From: Spinellus fusiger
Lineage: Eukaryota; Mucoromycota; Mucoromycetes; Mucorales; Phycomycetaceae
Length of the DNA stretch: 64,000 nucleotides
Assembly (NCBI GenBank): GCA_025094145.1
Contig: JALLLS010000013.1
Span: 496,001 to 560,000, forward strand
Direction: 5' to 3'
Positions 45,166 through 55,623 of the stretch are shown one piece after another (position 1 is the stretch's first letter; each line of letters begins with the position of its first letter). The notes under the pieces were generated by a model. It was given only the letters and a program-made list of their open reading frames with translations, made no database searches and was not told the DNA's origin. A program made the translations under genes and the position numbers.

Positions 45166-47231
45166 ATGGACAATGTCTTGCTTTGGGACGAAACAAAAGT
45201 AAACAAATGGATAGCCTCTATTGGCTATGCCATGTATGAAAAACAGTTCAGAGGTGAGGTCTTATTGAATGGATATTGGATATACACACACCTCATCTCA
45301 GCCACACTCCACAGAACAAGGCATTACAGGTGATGTTCTTGTTCATCTCGACCACGACTCCCTCAAAGACCTTTCTGTTCACTCTCTCGGTCAGCGTATT
45401 GATATGCTAAAGAACATCTATCACCTGAAATCCCATTATCGTATACCTGTAAATGAATGGGATTATGTTCCACCGAGTAAGTGATAGATGAGTATGACTT
45501 GCAAAACAACACTAGGTTGACTGAACTGCTGTTTCTACAAGGTGTTTTGTATGAGAATGTAGGTAGAGAAGCGTAAGTGGACAGCACCATGACATGCTCA
45601 CTCTTCTCTCTTCCTACAATAGGATTGGCTAGGACAGAATGGCATGGCAGACTACCGAAAGATCGAGGCTGCTTTTCAAGAGAGAGGTAGGGTCTCTTTC
45701 TTTTCTATGGGAGTGGTTGTTGGATTGACATGGCTTGTTCTCATGGTAGATATACATATGAAGCGACTTGCAGAAGAACTGTATAGGATCAACTCGGAAG
45801 TTTGTCGGCTAAAAGAAGATGTGACCATGGTGTGGAAATCAGGAAAGGAGAAAAAGGTAGGTGCATTTAAATAACATGAGTTTATTCATGGGAAATGGCT
45901 TTAAGCAAAATGGATCTATCTCTGTGAATGAAGCAGAAAGGTCTCCATCTATACCGCTTGCGCAAAAGAGCTATCCTTATCTTCTAAGCAGCTCACAGAG
46001 TCTAACAGTCAACACCAACATCAACAACCTCTCCAATTCCAGTATTCATAGCATTCATAGTGGTTCTCAGTTAAAATCACTGCCTATTCTCACACCACCC
46101 ACCTCCAGTTATACATTGCAAGGCGGGGACTACTTCCACTCTACTACTAGCCTTCCTGTGTCAGATGGGTTTCTCTCCATAGAAGAGGTAAAATGAATCA
46201 GACCTTTGGATCAAAGTGTATGGGTGGGCAGCACTTCAGACACTTACCCTCTTTTGTTTCTTTTCTTTATTGTAGCATAAACATCCTCCCACTGTAACAA
46301 TTAATGATGGAGGAGCCATCAAGGTGTACGGAGAAAAGATATCCAACAATAGCTCAAAGATGGACTCAGAATCCTCAAAGAATGTTCGACTCTTGTTAGA
46401 CGATACATGTTCTAAAGTAATTACATCTACATTGAAAAAATACAATGTTGTGGATGATTGGCAGGAATATGTTTTGTGGATTAAATATAGTACACAGGAT
46501 AACTTCCACGGTAATGTCATCCTATTATCATGCATAATATATATTAATGTGGTTTATTTGTATTAGAATATGCCATTAGTTATGATGAAAAGCCACTGAG
46601 AATATCCCAAAAGTTAAAGGAGGCTAAGAAGAATCCCATTTTTATCCTTAAGCATAAAAAGAACAATAAGATATTGATCCCCACTACATCAGCATCAGCA
46701 ACATCGTCGGGTGCAAACACACCCTCTTCCATTGCCACAGCACCCCTTCCCAATACTAACGATACCAACTCCAACTCCAACAGCTCTAATAACTCCAACT
46801 CCAATACCAACTTCAATACCAATACCAACTCCAATACCAACTCCAACTCCAATACCAATACCAATACCAATACCAATACCAATACAACACTACCTGACCA
46901 GCCAAAGACAGCCATTACTGTTGGACGTGTAGGGTATGATAGGGTGGTACCTGTCATGTCTTCTTCCTTATCCACACCTACACCCGGCACTAACTCCAAT
47001 TTAAGCTCAAACCCCAATTCATCTGCTCTGAACCACACATCTACACACGCAAAGAACTCCAATGTCAGCATGGCTTCTTTATCAACCCTAAAGCTTTCAC
47101 CTTCTCTCTCAAAAAGAAGTGGCACCATCAACGCCAAACCTACAGATGGATTTCTCAATGAACTTGGGTTGGATAGTGAAGTGGCAGGTGCCATTTACTC
47201 TATTATGATGGAAGATAATGAAAAGAAATGA
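45166..47231 (+). CDS. STE50-like adaptor with SAM and Ras-association domains
   Basis: Seven exons: 45166-45253, 45315-45476, 45633-45686, 45750-45856, 45906-46187, 46276-46510, 46567-47231; 530 aa. The N-terminal SAM domain reads 'VNKWIASIGYAMYEKQFR...GITGDVLVHLDHDSLKDLSVHSLGQRIDMLKNI'. A short coiled coil ('LAEELYRINSEVCRLKEDV') and a Ser/Asn-rich linker lead to a Ras-association-like ubiquitin fold ('AIKVYGE', 'SKVITSTLKKYNVVDDW', 'YVLWIKY'). This is the order of yeast Ste50, which links Ste11 MAPKKK to Cdc42 in mating, filamentation and osmotic signalling. The long C-terminal Asn/Thr/Ser tail, expanded from AAC/ACC codon repeats (46765-46890), is unusual. Exon 3 begins at the inner GGCTAG acceptor, the only one that keeps frame. 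Confidence 0.8.
46765..46888. repeat. Coding CCAACT/CCAATA hexamer array
   Basis: Imperfect hexamers inside the STE50-like last exon encode a Thr/Asn/Ser run, as the frame continues unbroken across it. Confidence 0.85.
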
Positions 47232-48564
47232 GTGTGCTTTGATAGGTTTTATATATTATTATTATTATTCCATGGATCCATAGAGTAGGTAGGTCTGTGT
47301 CTTTAGCTGGCAAATAAAACAGCACATTTTGTATGTGAAAATTTCACTCTAGGAAGTATTATATGCCATAAGAGATGAAAAATAAGTGTGGGTGTGGGTG
47401 TGTCCTTTGTTTGTTTGTTTGTTTGTATGTATGTTTGTATATACCTAAACACTTATATTTATATCTATTTACTTGTACATTTATCATTAAATTTCAAAGC
47501 ATTTTTGTTTTCTGTATTAAACAATTCAGTCATTACTATTTATGCATTGAGCCTTAGAATTGCCCTATGTGTGTAACAGAAGGGTGGTAAAGAATTCAAC
47601 TTCTAAGGGGCATTCATATTGACAAGAATAAACAGAACAACACATGTTTTGATATTGAAGTGTTTTTTTTGTCTCCAGAATCTCTACTTTAGCTTTGATA
47701 GGAATATCTATCTATTTATCTATCTATAATGTTTTGTTTTATTTTCCAACTTATTTGTGAGTCGCTAAATTTATCTTAAATGTTTATTTGTAATTTACCT
47801 GAAGAAATTTCAATGATCTTCAGTGTTTATGGTTAGACTTGCATAACTTAAGTCAGTGAATAGTGTCGGATAATCACTTTCCATAAATAGAACTATCGAT
47901 CATCTCAGTCAATAGAAACACATACTACCTAAATGGGACCCCATGGTAGAAGAGTTAGTAGCAAGGCGTATATCTAAGGATGATACTTTAGCAAGAGAAG
48001 GCTTTCCATAGCTTTTTATTAGTAGATATTAGTAACTAGAAAAGTATAAAAGAAGTACAAAAGAGTAAATAAAGATCAGACTTTGTTTACTCTTTGAACT
48101 GTCCAGGATTTCCCTTTGGTTAAACCCAAAGACGACACTATGATCATTTTGGGTTATCATATAGTATATAATTGATATAAAACAAACAATATCCATTCAA
48201 ATTTAGTCTTAATCTACTAGACATTACAATGTCTTTTTGCATGAAAAAGTACAATAAGATACACTTCATTATGTTTTTAGATAGTTTACCTGTATCATTG
48301 GTTTCCGTCAGTTAGTTAACCAAGGCTCCAACAATCACTGGGGAAGGAGAAGAGTGGGGAGGAATCAAAAGGCTTGGCCCTTTTATTGGTTTTAGTCATA
48401 TCTTTGGAGCCATACTTTCTTTCGTTACATCTCCAAAAGTGTTATGGGCAGGTACCATTTTCTCTTTGAGACAACAGACTACATCTAAAGTATAATGTAG
48501 CAGTGAGATCACAATTCCCAAAGCTTCAATGTCTTATCTTTCATACAATGTTGGTTTGAACACC
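47232..48564. other. 1.3-kb gene-free AT-rich region
   Basis: Contains GTTT/GTAT and ATCT microsatellites (47408-47440, 47712-47730). No coding or RNA gene seen. Confidence 0.55.
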
Positions 48565-49262
48565 TACAGTCACACCCAATTGAATTTAATACTTTTGAAA
48601 ATAAATATCAGGACAAAATAAATAAGACATGTTCAACATTAAATAAAACACTCCATTTGATATAGAAGCTTCACAATTAAGCTCAACAAAGCTCAACATC
48701 TTTAATGATTGAAAATATAAAAATAATAAGAATTAATACTTTGTATAGTCTCTTTTGGTATCAATGACTGCCTGGCAACGATCCTTCATTAAGCTCACTA
48801 AACGTTTGGCAATATCAACGTCGACATCTCCCTGAACTTCTAAAGCTGTCTTAAGCCCATCAATATGTTTGATACTTGCCCTTTTGTTATTGATAAGCTT
48901 ATCAAGACAGCTCCAGAGATTTTCAATGGGGTTGAGATTAGGGCTTTGAGCGGACTAGAAATCAAAACATCTAACTACATGTGTCTCTTTCCACCATAGT
49001 GTATAGCCACCTGTAGGACAGGTAGCCCTATCTTCTTGCAACAGAAACTCACTGTTTTCTTTCTCTAATCTTTGGAATTACTCTGGCCCCTCGCTAGTAA
49101 CATTCTACTTCAAGCTTATCATAAACTCTATAGTTTCTAGTTGAAGACTATGCCTTTGAAATTTGAGATTGCTTAATGGAATGTGATTCTGTGGTAAAAA
49201 GAATCATGTTTAAAAATGTATAAATTATGGGGTTGTATTCTAACTGATGTTATGTGACTGTA
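48565..49262 (-). mobile_element. Decayed Tc1-like element D
   Basis: Inverted ends TACAGTCACACCCAATTG on the left and, read inward, TACAGTCACATAACATCA on the right, TA-bordered. The minus strand keeps 'SAQSPNLNPIENLW' (third catalytic Glu) and 'RCQAVIDTKRDYTKY' at the C-terminus (48739), but the second catalytic Asp region is broken ('EFLLQEDRATC') and the N-terminal half is deleted. Confidence 0.8.
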
Positions 49263-49274
49263 GTAATGATTCTT

Positions 49275-49620
49275 TAATGGTCCTCACAATACTGATCTCA
49301 ATTCAATTGAACATTTGTGGACCCACCTAAAGAAGGTTATTAGGAAATACAGGATGATATATTCTACCAAGGAAATGTTGAAGGTTGCTGTGGTGCTTTA
49401 ATGGGGTTAAATATATAAAGTGATAGACACCCTCATTGCCAGCATAGGGCGGAGATGCCAAGGGTGGTCACTGTGGTTATTAATTAACCTTGTAATAAAA
49501 CAACTGTTATGTATTTTAGACATTGTAATATATATCTATTGAAAGCTTTCTGTTTTTAGCTAATGAATTCATGAAGTTATAACACTATTAAGAAAGGTAT
49601 AAATCCAAAGAAGAAGAAAA
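49275..49620 (+). pseudogene. Tc1-like C-terminal fragment, broken
   Basis: 'HNTDLNSIEHLWTHLKKVI' (third catalytic Glu) and 'SIGRRCQGW' are recognisable with stops between. The 3' flank (TTTTTAGCTAATGAATTCAT) matches the remnant at 10.76-11.27 kb in reverse orientation, so they are one family. Confidence 0.7.
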
Positions 49621-49656
49621 AGGAAATCTATATCTGAAATGGTCGATTACATTTGT

Positions 49657-50533
49657 TTGATCACTTTAATAAGTGACAAAACGAAAGATAAATTTCTATT
49701 TTTTATTCTTCAAAAATAAAATAGAGGTCTTTTTCTTTTCTTTTATAACTTATTCAATAGATGACTTTAGTCAATGAAAATCAGCCAAATGTTAGCCAAG
49801 AATATGAAGATAGTCCTATCAAAAGGAGAGAGCATGATGTGTTTATTATAGGTCAAATCATAGGACAATGGAAAATGCATGCTACTTATCAAGAGATTAC
49901 TGACGATCTTGACATCCCAAAGAACACAGTGGGCAGGAGTGTTCAATTGTATAAAAATAAAGGCATAAATCGACCCAAAATGTGTACAGGAAGACCTGAA
50001 AAGGTTTCATCTACCTAAAAACAGGCTATCGTTCTGTCTATTCACAGAAACCCTATACAAACAATTGCATATCATTTGAAAATATGAATGATGCAGGCGT
50101 AGATATTTGCCGTAGTACATTTCTAAAATACATGAATCAACTCAGGTTTTTTTTTCATGCTCACTATCAAGACTACCTGATATGTCACTTACTCAAAAGC
50201 ATAACCAATGCAAAACAGCTTGAACGATGCTTGTGTAGTGAGTGGGAGAAGATGCCAAATGAATTTCTGGAAAATTTAGTGGATAGCATGCCAAGGAGAT
50301 GCTTTGCTGTGATGAAGAATAAAAGCTTTACTACAAAGTACTGAGCAATATTTTTATAATAAAACTGTAGAAAATCATCTAAAGAACAGATATTCCAAAT
50401 CTTATGTTATTCCACGAACCTTTTATTATGAACATCTTAGACTGATAGATATACCTTTATTTTTTCAAAAAATAATAATCAAATAAAATCAAAATAATTG
50501 AATTTTTGTTTAGTCACATTACTTGGGAGTGTA
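49657..50533 (+). mobile_element. Internally deleted Tc1-like element, copy B
   Basis: Near-identical to copy A, with the same internal deletion. The right inverted repeat ends GGGAGTGTA at 50533. The left end has lost its outer ~12 bp (begins at TAATAAGTGACAAAAC). The N-terminal helix-turn-helix frame is clean here: 85 codons from 49761 to 50018, ending in TAA. Confidence 0.83.
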
Positions 50534-50698
50534 CTTGCACCATCACATGCTCGCGTGCAAAATGATGAAATGGCCTATATTGAGTCGCCGCATCAACCCA
50601 TTCTTTGGGTCAGATTCATATCACGTCCTACACACCTATTTTCTTTTGGGGTTTCCATCGTTTCCACAAAGCGTCTCTTTCCTTTTCCTTATTGCATA

Positions 50699-51607
50699 AT
50701 GGACAGTCTTATTGATATTTACAAACCTTCTCTTTACTTATCATTGGCCTCTATTCTATTCAATCCTCTGTTTTGGAATTGTGCAGCGAGAACGGGTAAG
50801 TGTAGCATAGAGAGAACAGAAAGAAATGTCTTTCATATGCTGCCTAGTACTGACTCAGGATATAGAATATCATAAGCATACAATTACAAAGATAGCAGGT
50901 GGAAATCCCTACTATGGCTGCTATGCCTTGGGAGTGATAATATTTGGCCTTGGCATCATAAGAGATTATATGCAAGTATCTGTTATAGTGTTTCATAAAG
51001 AGTGGATCTATCTATGTCTTTTTCTTCTTTGCTGATACACTCCTTCAGATATGTAACGGCACTCGTACATCAACCCACCCATCCTATTTTAGAAAGTGGT
51101 CCTGCACAGAGTCTGGCTGTTGTGCTATTCTGCATTGGAAACATTCTAGTGCTGTCCTCCATGTGGAGACTGGGAGTGACTGGTACTTATCTTGGTAAGT
51201 AGATAAAAAGACAAGACAATACTTATGGGAGATGCATTTTAGGGGACTACTTTGGTATTCTTATGAGTGAGCGGGTGACTCGATTCCCATTCAATGTGTG
51301 TACTAATCCCATGTACACTGGATCTACATTCAGCTTCCTAGCCACTGCATTATGGTAATAGAGATACCACTCTTCTACACTACCTTGTTGTGAGGGGACT
51401 CATACTCTCTGTTTTCTCTTTCTTTCTATAGGCATGCTAGTCCTACTGGTATTCTATTAACTCTTTTTGTTCATATTGTTTATATGGCTGCTCTGGAATA
51501 TGAAGGGTAAGTGGATAGTAAAGAGAACAATTGAAGTAGTGTGTTTACCCCCTTCCAATAGACCTTTTACTGTCATGATTTATAGTCAACAGGAAAAGAA
51601 AGAGTAG
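50699..51607 (+). CDS. Phospholipid N-methyltransferase (PEMT/Opi3 type)
   Basis: Six exons: 50699-50795, 50866-50971, 51049-51194, 51243-51354, 51432-51506, 51562-51607; 193 aa. Four hydrophobic helices, with the Opi3/PEMT AdoMet motifs: '[12 protein letters not shown]' and '[19 protein letters not shown]', then 'AALEYEGPFT' with the conserved E-x-E-like end. The enzyme adds the second and third methyl groups to make phosphatidylcholine in the ER. Intron 2 uses a GC donor (TAT AT|GCAAGT); the alternative GT four bases on shifts the frame out of the family match. An upstream region next to Tc1 copy B supplies the promoter. Confidence 0.9.
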
Positions 51608-51848
51608 ATGCTTGTATATAAATATAAATAAGTATTTACTGTAGGAAATAAACTTTACAAAGAACAGTCTATTGGCAGAATATACCTAGTGCTACTTTTC
51701 TTTCTCACTTTTATTTATTTATTTTCATACCTAAACAGCTGTATTTTTATTAGAAGGAAGAGTAGACTCAATGTATCTTCTTTATATACAATATAGATAG
51801 ATAGATAGATACTTGGATAACAAACAAAACGAAAAAAAAACATAACTA

Positions 51849-53401
51849 CTAGTAATAAATACCATTGTACATAGAAATAGACAAGAGACGAATAGTCCAC
51901 TCTATGTTTTGTTTTGTATCTTTCTCTTTTTCTGATTCTAAAATCTCAACCTTTATGATCATTTTGTTAATGTGTCTTCTCCACCGTCTGATAGATGTAG
52001 TACCATGATTATTCATATCTTCTTCGTGTTCTTTTGAAATACTAGAGATGATTCTAGTGGGTGATCCACAGAGAGTACTATGGCTACATCTTAATGTGTG
52101 CATGTTCTTATAAGACATGTAATACCATGCCACGATTAATACATGTCGGTAGATATCAGAGAGTGTTTTCATTACTACAGGACAGGACTTCATAAAAACA
52201 GAGAATAGCTTGTCCAAGTGAAATTCAGATACTTTTCGAAGGTGTTGGTGGCGTTTCTTAACATGGGACATATCAGAATCCGAGATTATTAACTCACACA
52301 GTTCATAGATGAAAGCAGGACACTTGATGGACTAGGAATAGCATAGGGCATTTAATAAGAATCTCATATAATAAGAATCATACCCAATATGTTTACCTCT
52401 AGAACAAAGGCCATAGCATCTGCTGGGAGGTGGTTTGTATATTGAAGAAGTTGTTGGAGTAGAGCATCATGATCAACAAGATGGTCATGGTAAGAGAGAT
52501 TAATAAGCTACGTGACAATAACAAACACTTATTAGCTACTCTTTCCCTAGTATGGCTTACAATGTTCAATAGCCGTCCAGAAAGACCCACAGCTTCTGTA
52601 TAGAGTAGAGCATTGGCTTTACTCTTTTCTTCCTCAAACACACTCAATATACTCTTTAAATACCGATTGAACTTTTGAACAACTCCCAAATAGTTCTTAT
52701 CCATATTAGAAAGAAAGATACAATACTTGAGTTTCTTTGGACAATCTATAAAAGCAGAAACATATATATTTATACACAGAGAGAGAGATGATCCACCACC
52801 ACAGGAAACAAAAAAAACTTACTTTTCCTTAGAGAAATATCTTTCTCTACGATACTTGTCAATACATTCACTATTCTATGATGACACTATAGGATTCTTT
52901 GTTTATCCACAAACAGCTCTCTGTAGGATGATGGTGTAGTTTACCTTGATCACAGCCATATCTTGTGTGGAAGACAGTGTAAGGCTCTGCTCAACAAAGC
53001 TCCATACATCATCATAGGCCTTTAAATCACACTGCACATCTTGTATCTCTTCTTGTCTTTCAATTACTTTCTTGGACCGCAATCTACTTATACCAGATCC
53101 AAAAGAAGTCCAAAGACACTCCAGAATAGAAGGACCGAAGATCTCTAGGACATTCAATAGGATCTTCTCTGCTTTATAATTCAGAGCCATTGGGGAGGTA
53201 TTTTGATGATGATGATAATGAGAAGAAGTTGGTGGTGGTGTCAAGACTTTGTTGACAAGAGCGAATAAAAGAGAACTGCGCAGTTATAGACATGTGTAGA
53301 TAGGCCACATCCCCTCCTACTCTTCTCTTGTTGTTTATGACACATGGTGCTTACCGAGGAAAGAATCGCTTGGCTATCAATGCGGATTCCATAATTTCCA
53401 T
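51849..53401 (-). CDS. Unrecognised mainly helical protein
   Basis: Six exons on the minus strand: 53401-53355, 53275-52945, 52886-52823, 52745-52561, 52507-52397, 52331-51849; 406 aa. All joins are GT-AG and in frame, which supports a genuine gene. I do not recognise the family. A proline/histidine-rich stretch near residue 35 ('PPPTSSHYHHHQ') is followed by long amphipathic helices, including 'AEKILLNVLEIFGPSILECLW', 'LGVVQKFNRYLKSILSVFEEEK' and 'LLQQLLQYTNHLPADAMAFVLE'. The look is of a helical-repeat or tethering-complex subunit, but this is impression only. It ends 241 bp from the convergent PEMT gene. Confidence 0.6.
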
Positions 53402-53440
53402 GGCTGCCACGTCTAATCTCTGGTTATTCCTGTAAAGTTT

Positions 53441-53746
53441 TTATTCCTGGAGTTTACCATGCCCAACGTCGAGATAATCAATGATCATGTCACAGAGCTG
53501 GGGCTGAAGAGGACCATTATCCCATAACTCAGTGGCATGGTGTGATTCATGGGCCCGGTAAGCGTCAATCAATTGTGATTCTGTTGCAAGGACGCTTTCT
53601 GCTGTCACTTCTTGATTCTGTCCTTCCGAGTCTGTAATAGTGAAGACTACTTTACCGCACTAGTAGGAGACAGGGGCTTAGTCATGCAGTAGGTCTATAA
53701 AAGAGTGTCTGCTTACCTTGTCAAAGCGGTGTCCGATAATGGCCAT
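53441..53746 (-). CDS. Small unrecognised protein divergent from DHFR
   Basis: Two exons on the minus strand, 53746-53717 and 53659-53441; 82 aa with the ATG at 53746. A longer in-frame start exists at 53824 (26 more residues), which would leave only about 50 bp to the DHFR start. The sequence ('VVFTITDSEGQNQEVTAESV', 'YRAHESHHATELWD', 'LCDMIIDYLDVG') is acidic and has no match I know. Conserved-looking splice sites (GTAAGC donor, CTAG acceptor) support it. It lies between the helical-protein gene and DHFR, and shares an intergenic promoter with DHFR. Confidence 0.5.
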
Positions 53747-53877
53747 AGTGGGAGACACTGGGACTCTCGTTCTTTCGTCAGAACTCCCTTTGTATTTAAT
53801 ACACAAAGAGAAGAAGACTGTCATGGCGAACAACGTGACAGTCAATTGTGACCTTGCTTCTTCTGTTTCTCTTCTTG

Positions 53878-54525
53878 ATGCGTTCATTAGCTTTGATTGT
53901 TGCTGCAACCCAGGACAATGGCATAGGGCGTGGTGGTGTCTTGCCCTGGCGTATTCCCAAGGACATGGCCTTCTTCAAACACACTACGATGCTCATTCCC
54001 AAAGAGTGCACTGAAAAGCACATAAACACAGTGGTTATGGGCAGAGTGACCTGGGAATCGATTCCTCCCAAGTTCAGACCCCTTCCTGACCGCTATAATG
54101 TGGTGGTGTCTCGGAATCCCCACTATGACTTGTAGGTGATAGCAGTGTGTTTGGGGCAGGAGTGTCTTATTGTGTTGGATAGACAGCTACCAGACAATAC
54201 ACAGGATGCAGTATTGACACACAGTTTGGAGAGTGCACTTGAGCTGGAAGAAACGCGCCAGTCCAGCCGTGTGTTTATTATCGGTGGTGCACAAATGTAC
54301 TCTATGACTCTGCAACAGTCTCTATGCACCCATCTTCTAGTGACACGCATCCTTACTGAGGTGGAGTGTGATACCTTCTTCCCAGCTATTGATCCTCATG
54401 TCTACCGAGAAGCCACGCATGAAGAGCTCGAGGCCTATGTAGAGCAGCCTGTGCCCAGAGGTGTACAGACATCTTCTGGCTATAGCTATGAATTCAAAAT
54501 GTACATCCAATCTAGTCTTCAGTAG
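53878..54525 (+). CDS. DHFR: Dihydrofolate reductase
   Basis: Two exons, 53878-54131 and 54183-54525; 198 aa. Family motifs: '[34 protein letters not shown]' (folate-binding Trp/Pro/Asp-Glu region), '[31 protein letters not shown]' (NADPH-binding and adenine-phosphate loops) and '[10 protein letters not shown]'. It reduces dihydrofolate to tetrahydrofolate for thymidylate and purine synthesis. The frame seems to hit a TAG at 54133-54135, but this lies inside a 51-nt intron with a strong GTAGGT donor and GATAG acceptor whose removal keeps the frame. Its 3' end is 37 bp from the convergent dephospho-CoA kinase gene. Confidence 0.95.
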
Positions 54526-54562
54526 TCTTTGGTGGTCTATTATCTGTAGCAGTAGTTTATTA

Positions 54563-55333
54563 TCAAAATAACCATACAAATGGCAATACAATAAGAGCCA
54601 TTGGGGCAATGTACTCTAATCCCCATACTATTGTGGAAGGTTTTGTCTTTTGAAGCATACTGTTGACCTGCTTCTTAAGCTGTACTAAATCACTAGAATT
54701 GTCAAGAACAATATCCACCTTCTCCACCTTATCATTCAGAGGGAGCTGTGCTTTGATGCGGCTCATGGCTTGTTCTTCTGTGATGGTGTCTCTCTGTCTC
54801 AATCTCTGCAGCTGAAGTGCCTCCGAACTAACAATACCCTCTAATAAGCCTGTTGACTCTACTGACTCACTCACCAGTAGACAAGCACGGTTGTGCCCAT
54901 GTATTTGTCCAAATGACTCTCTAGTAACAGAGGAACATCAAATACCACTCTATCTGTTCCCTTGAGCCAATAGACAAATGCCTGTCTCAACATCTCCTTG
55001 CGCACATAAGGGTGAGTGCACTGATTCAATATCTTCCGCTTGGCTGGATCATTAAAGATAATTTCGCCCAACTTGGGTCTGTCCAATGTCTCATCTGCCA
55101 GAAAGACACTCTCTCCAAAGGCCTCTCTGATCTTTTTGTTGGCGGGTTTGCCTGGTGCAACGACTTCTCTTGCAATGGTATCGGCATCAATCACAGGAAC
55201 ACCATACTCTCGAATTAGCTGTGTTGCTGTAGACTTGCCTAGTCTGTCATTCAATACTCTGTGCTTATTGAATGCACTTGTTTCTCTTTTTCTTACCCGA
55301 GGCAATACCACCTGTCAGGCCAATGAGTTTCAT
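54563..55333 (-). CDS. Dephospho-CoA kinase
   Basis: Three exons on the minus strand: 55333-55297, 55238-54875, 54827-54563; 221 aa. P-loop 'GGIASGKST' (residues 8-16) is split by intron 1 in the middle of the second-last Gly codon. 'VIDADTIAREVV' (catalytic Asp), 'RVVFDVPLLLES' and 'QLQRLRQRD' are the CoaE signatures. It phosphorylates the 3'-hydroxyl of dephospho-CoA, the last step of CoA synthesis. A C-terminal hydrophobic tail ('IAPMALIVLPFVWLF') suggests membrane anchoring, as in yeast Cab5-like mitochondrial enzymes. The obvious frame across intron 2 gives 'VYW'; the correct splice restores 'VYCSEA'. Confidence 0.93.
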
Positions 55334-55389
55334 CAAAGGGAGTCACTTGTAAGGAAAAGAAAACCCATTCCGGACCTGCATAATGAACA

Positions 55390-55397
55390 TGACGTCA
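55390..55397. promoter_or_regulatory. CRE-like palindrome TGACGTCA in a bidirectional promoter
   Basis: Perfect palindrome in the 135-bp space between the divergent dephospho-CoA kinase and UFD2-like genes, about 57 bp from the kinase ATG and 72 bp from the UFD2 ATG. Confidence 0.5.
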
Positions 55398-55468
55398 AAC
55401 ACTGTCACAAGCGATAGAATTCATCTACGCTGCTGTGTCCTTATCTCTTTCTCCTTTGTTCATTCGTC

Positions 55469-55591
55469 ATGGAGTCCACAGACACACTTTCTGATGCTGA
55501 AAAAGTAAAGAGAGAGTACCCTTCTTCTTCTTTTTTTATGCTGTGGGTTAACTGTGTATGAATAGATGCGTCTAAAGAGAGTCGCCAAGTT

Positions 55592-55623
<32 letters not shown>

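Noticed and set aside
54133..54135. In-frame TAG in DHFR, looking like stop readthrough or a pseudogene
   Set aside because: The TAG lies in a 51-nt intron (GTAGGT donor at 54132, GATAG acceptor ending at 54182). Removing it keeps the frame and joins two family-matching segments.
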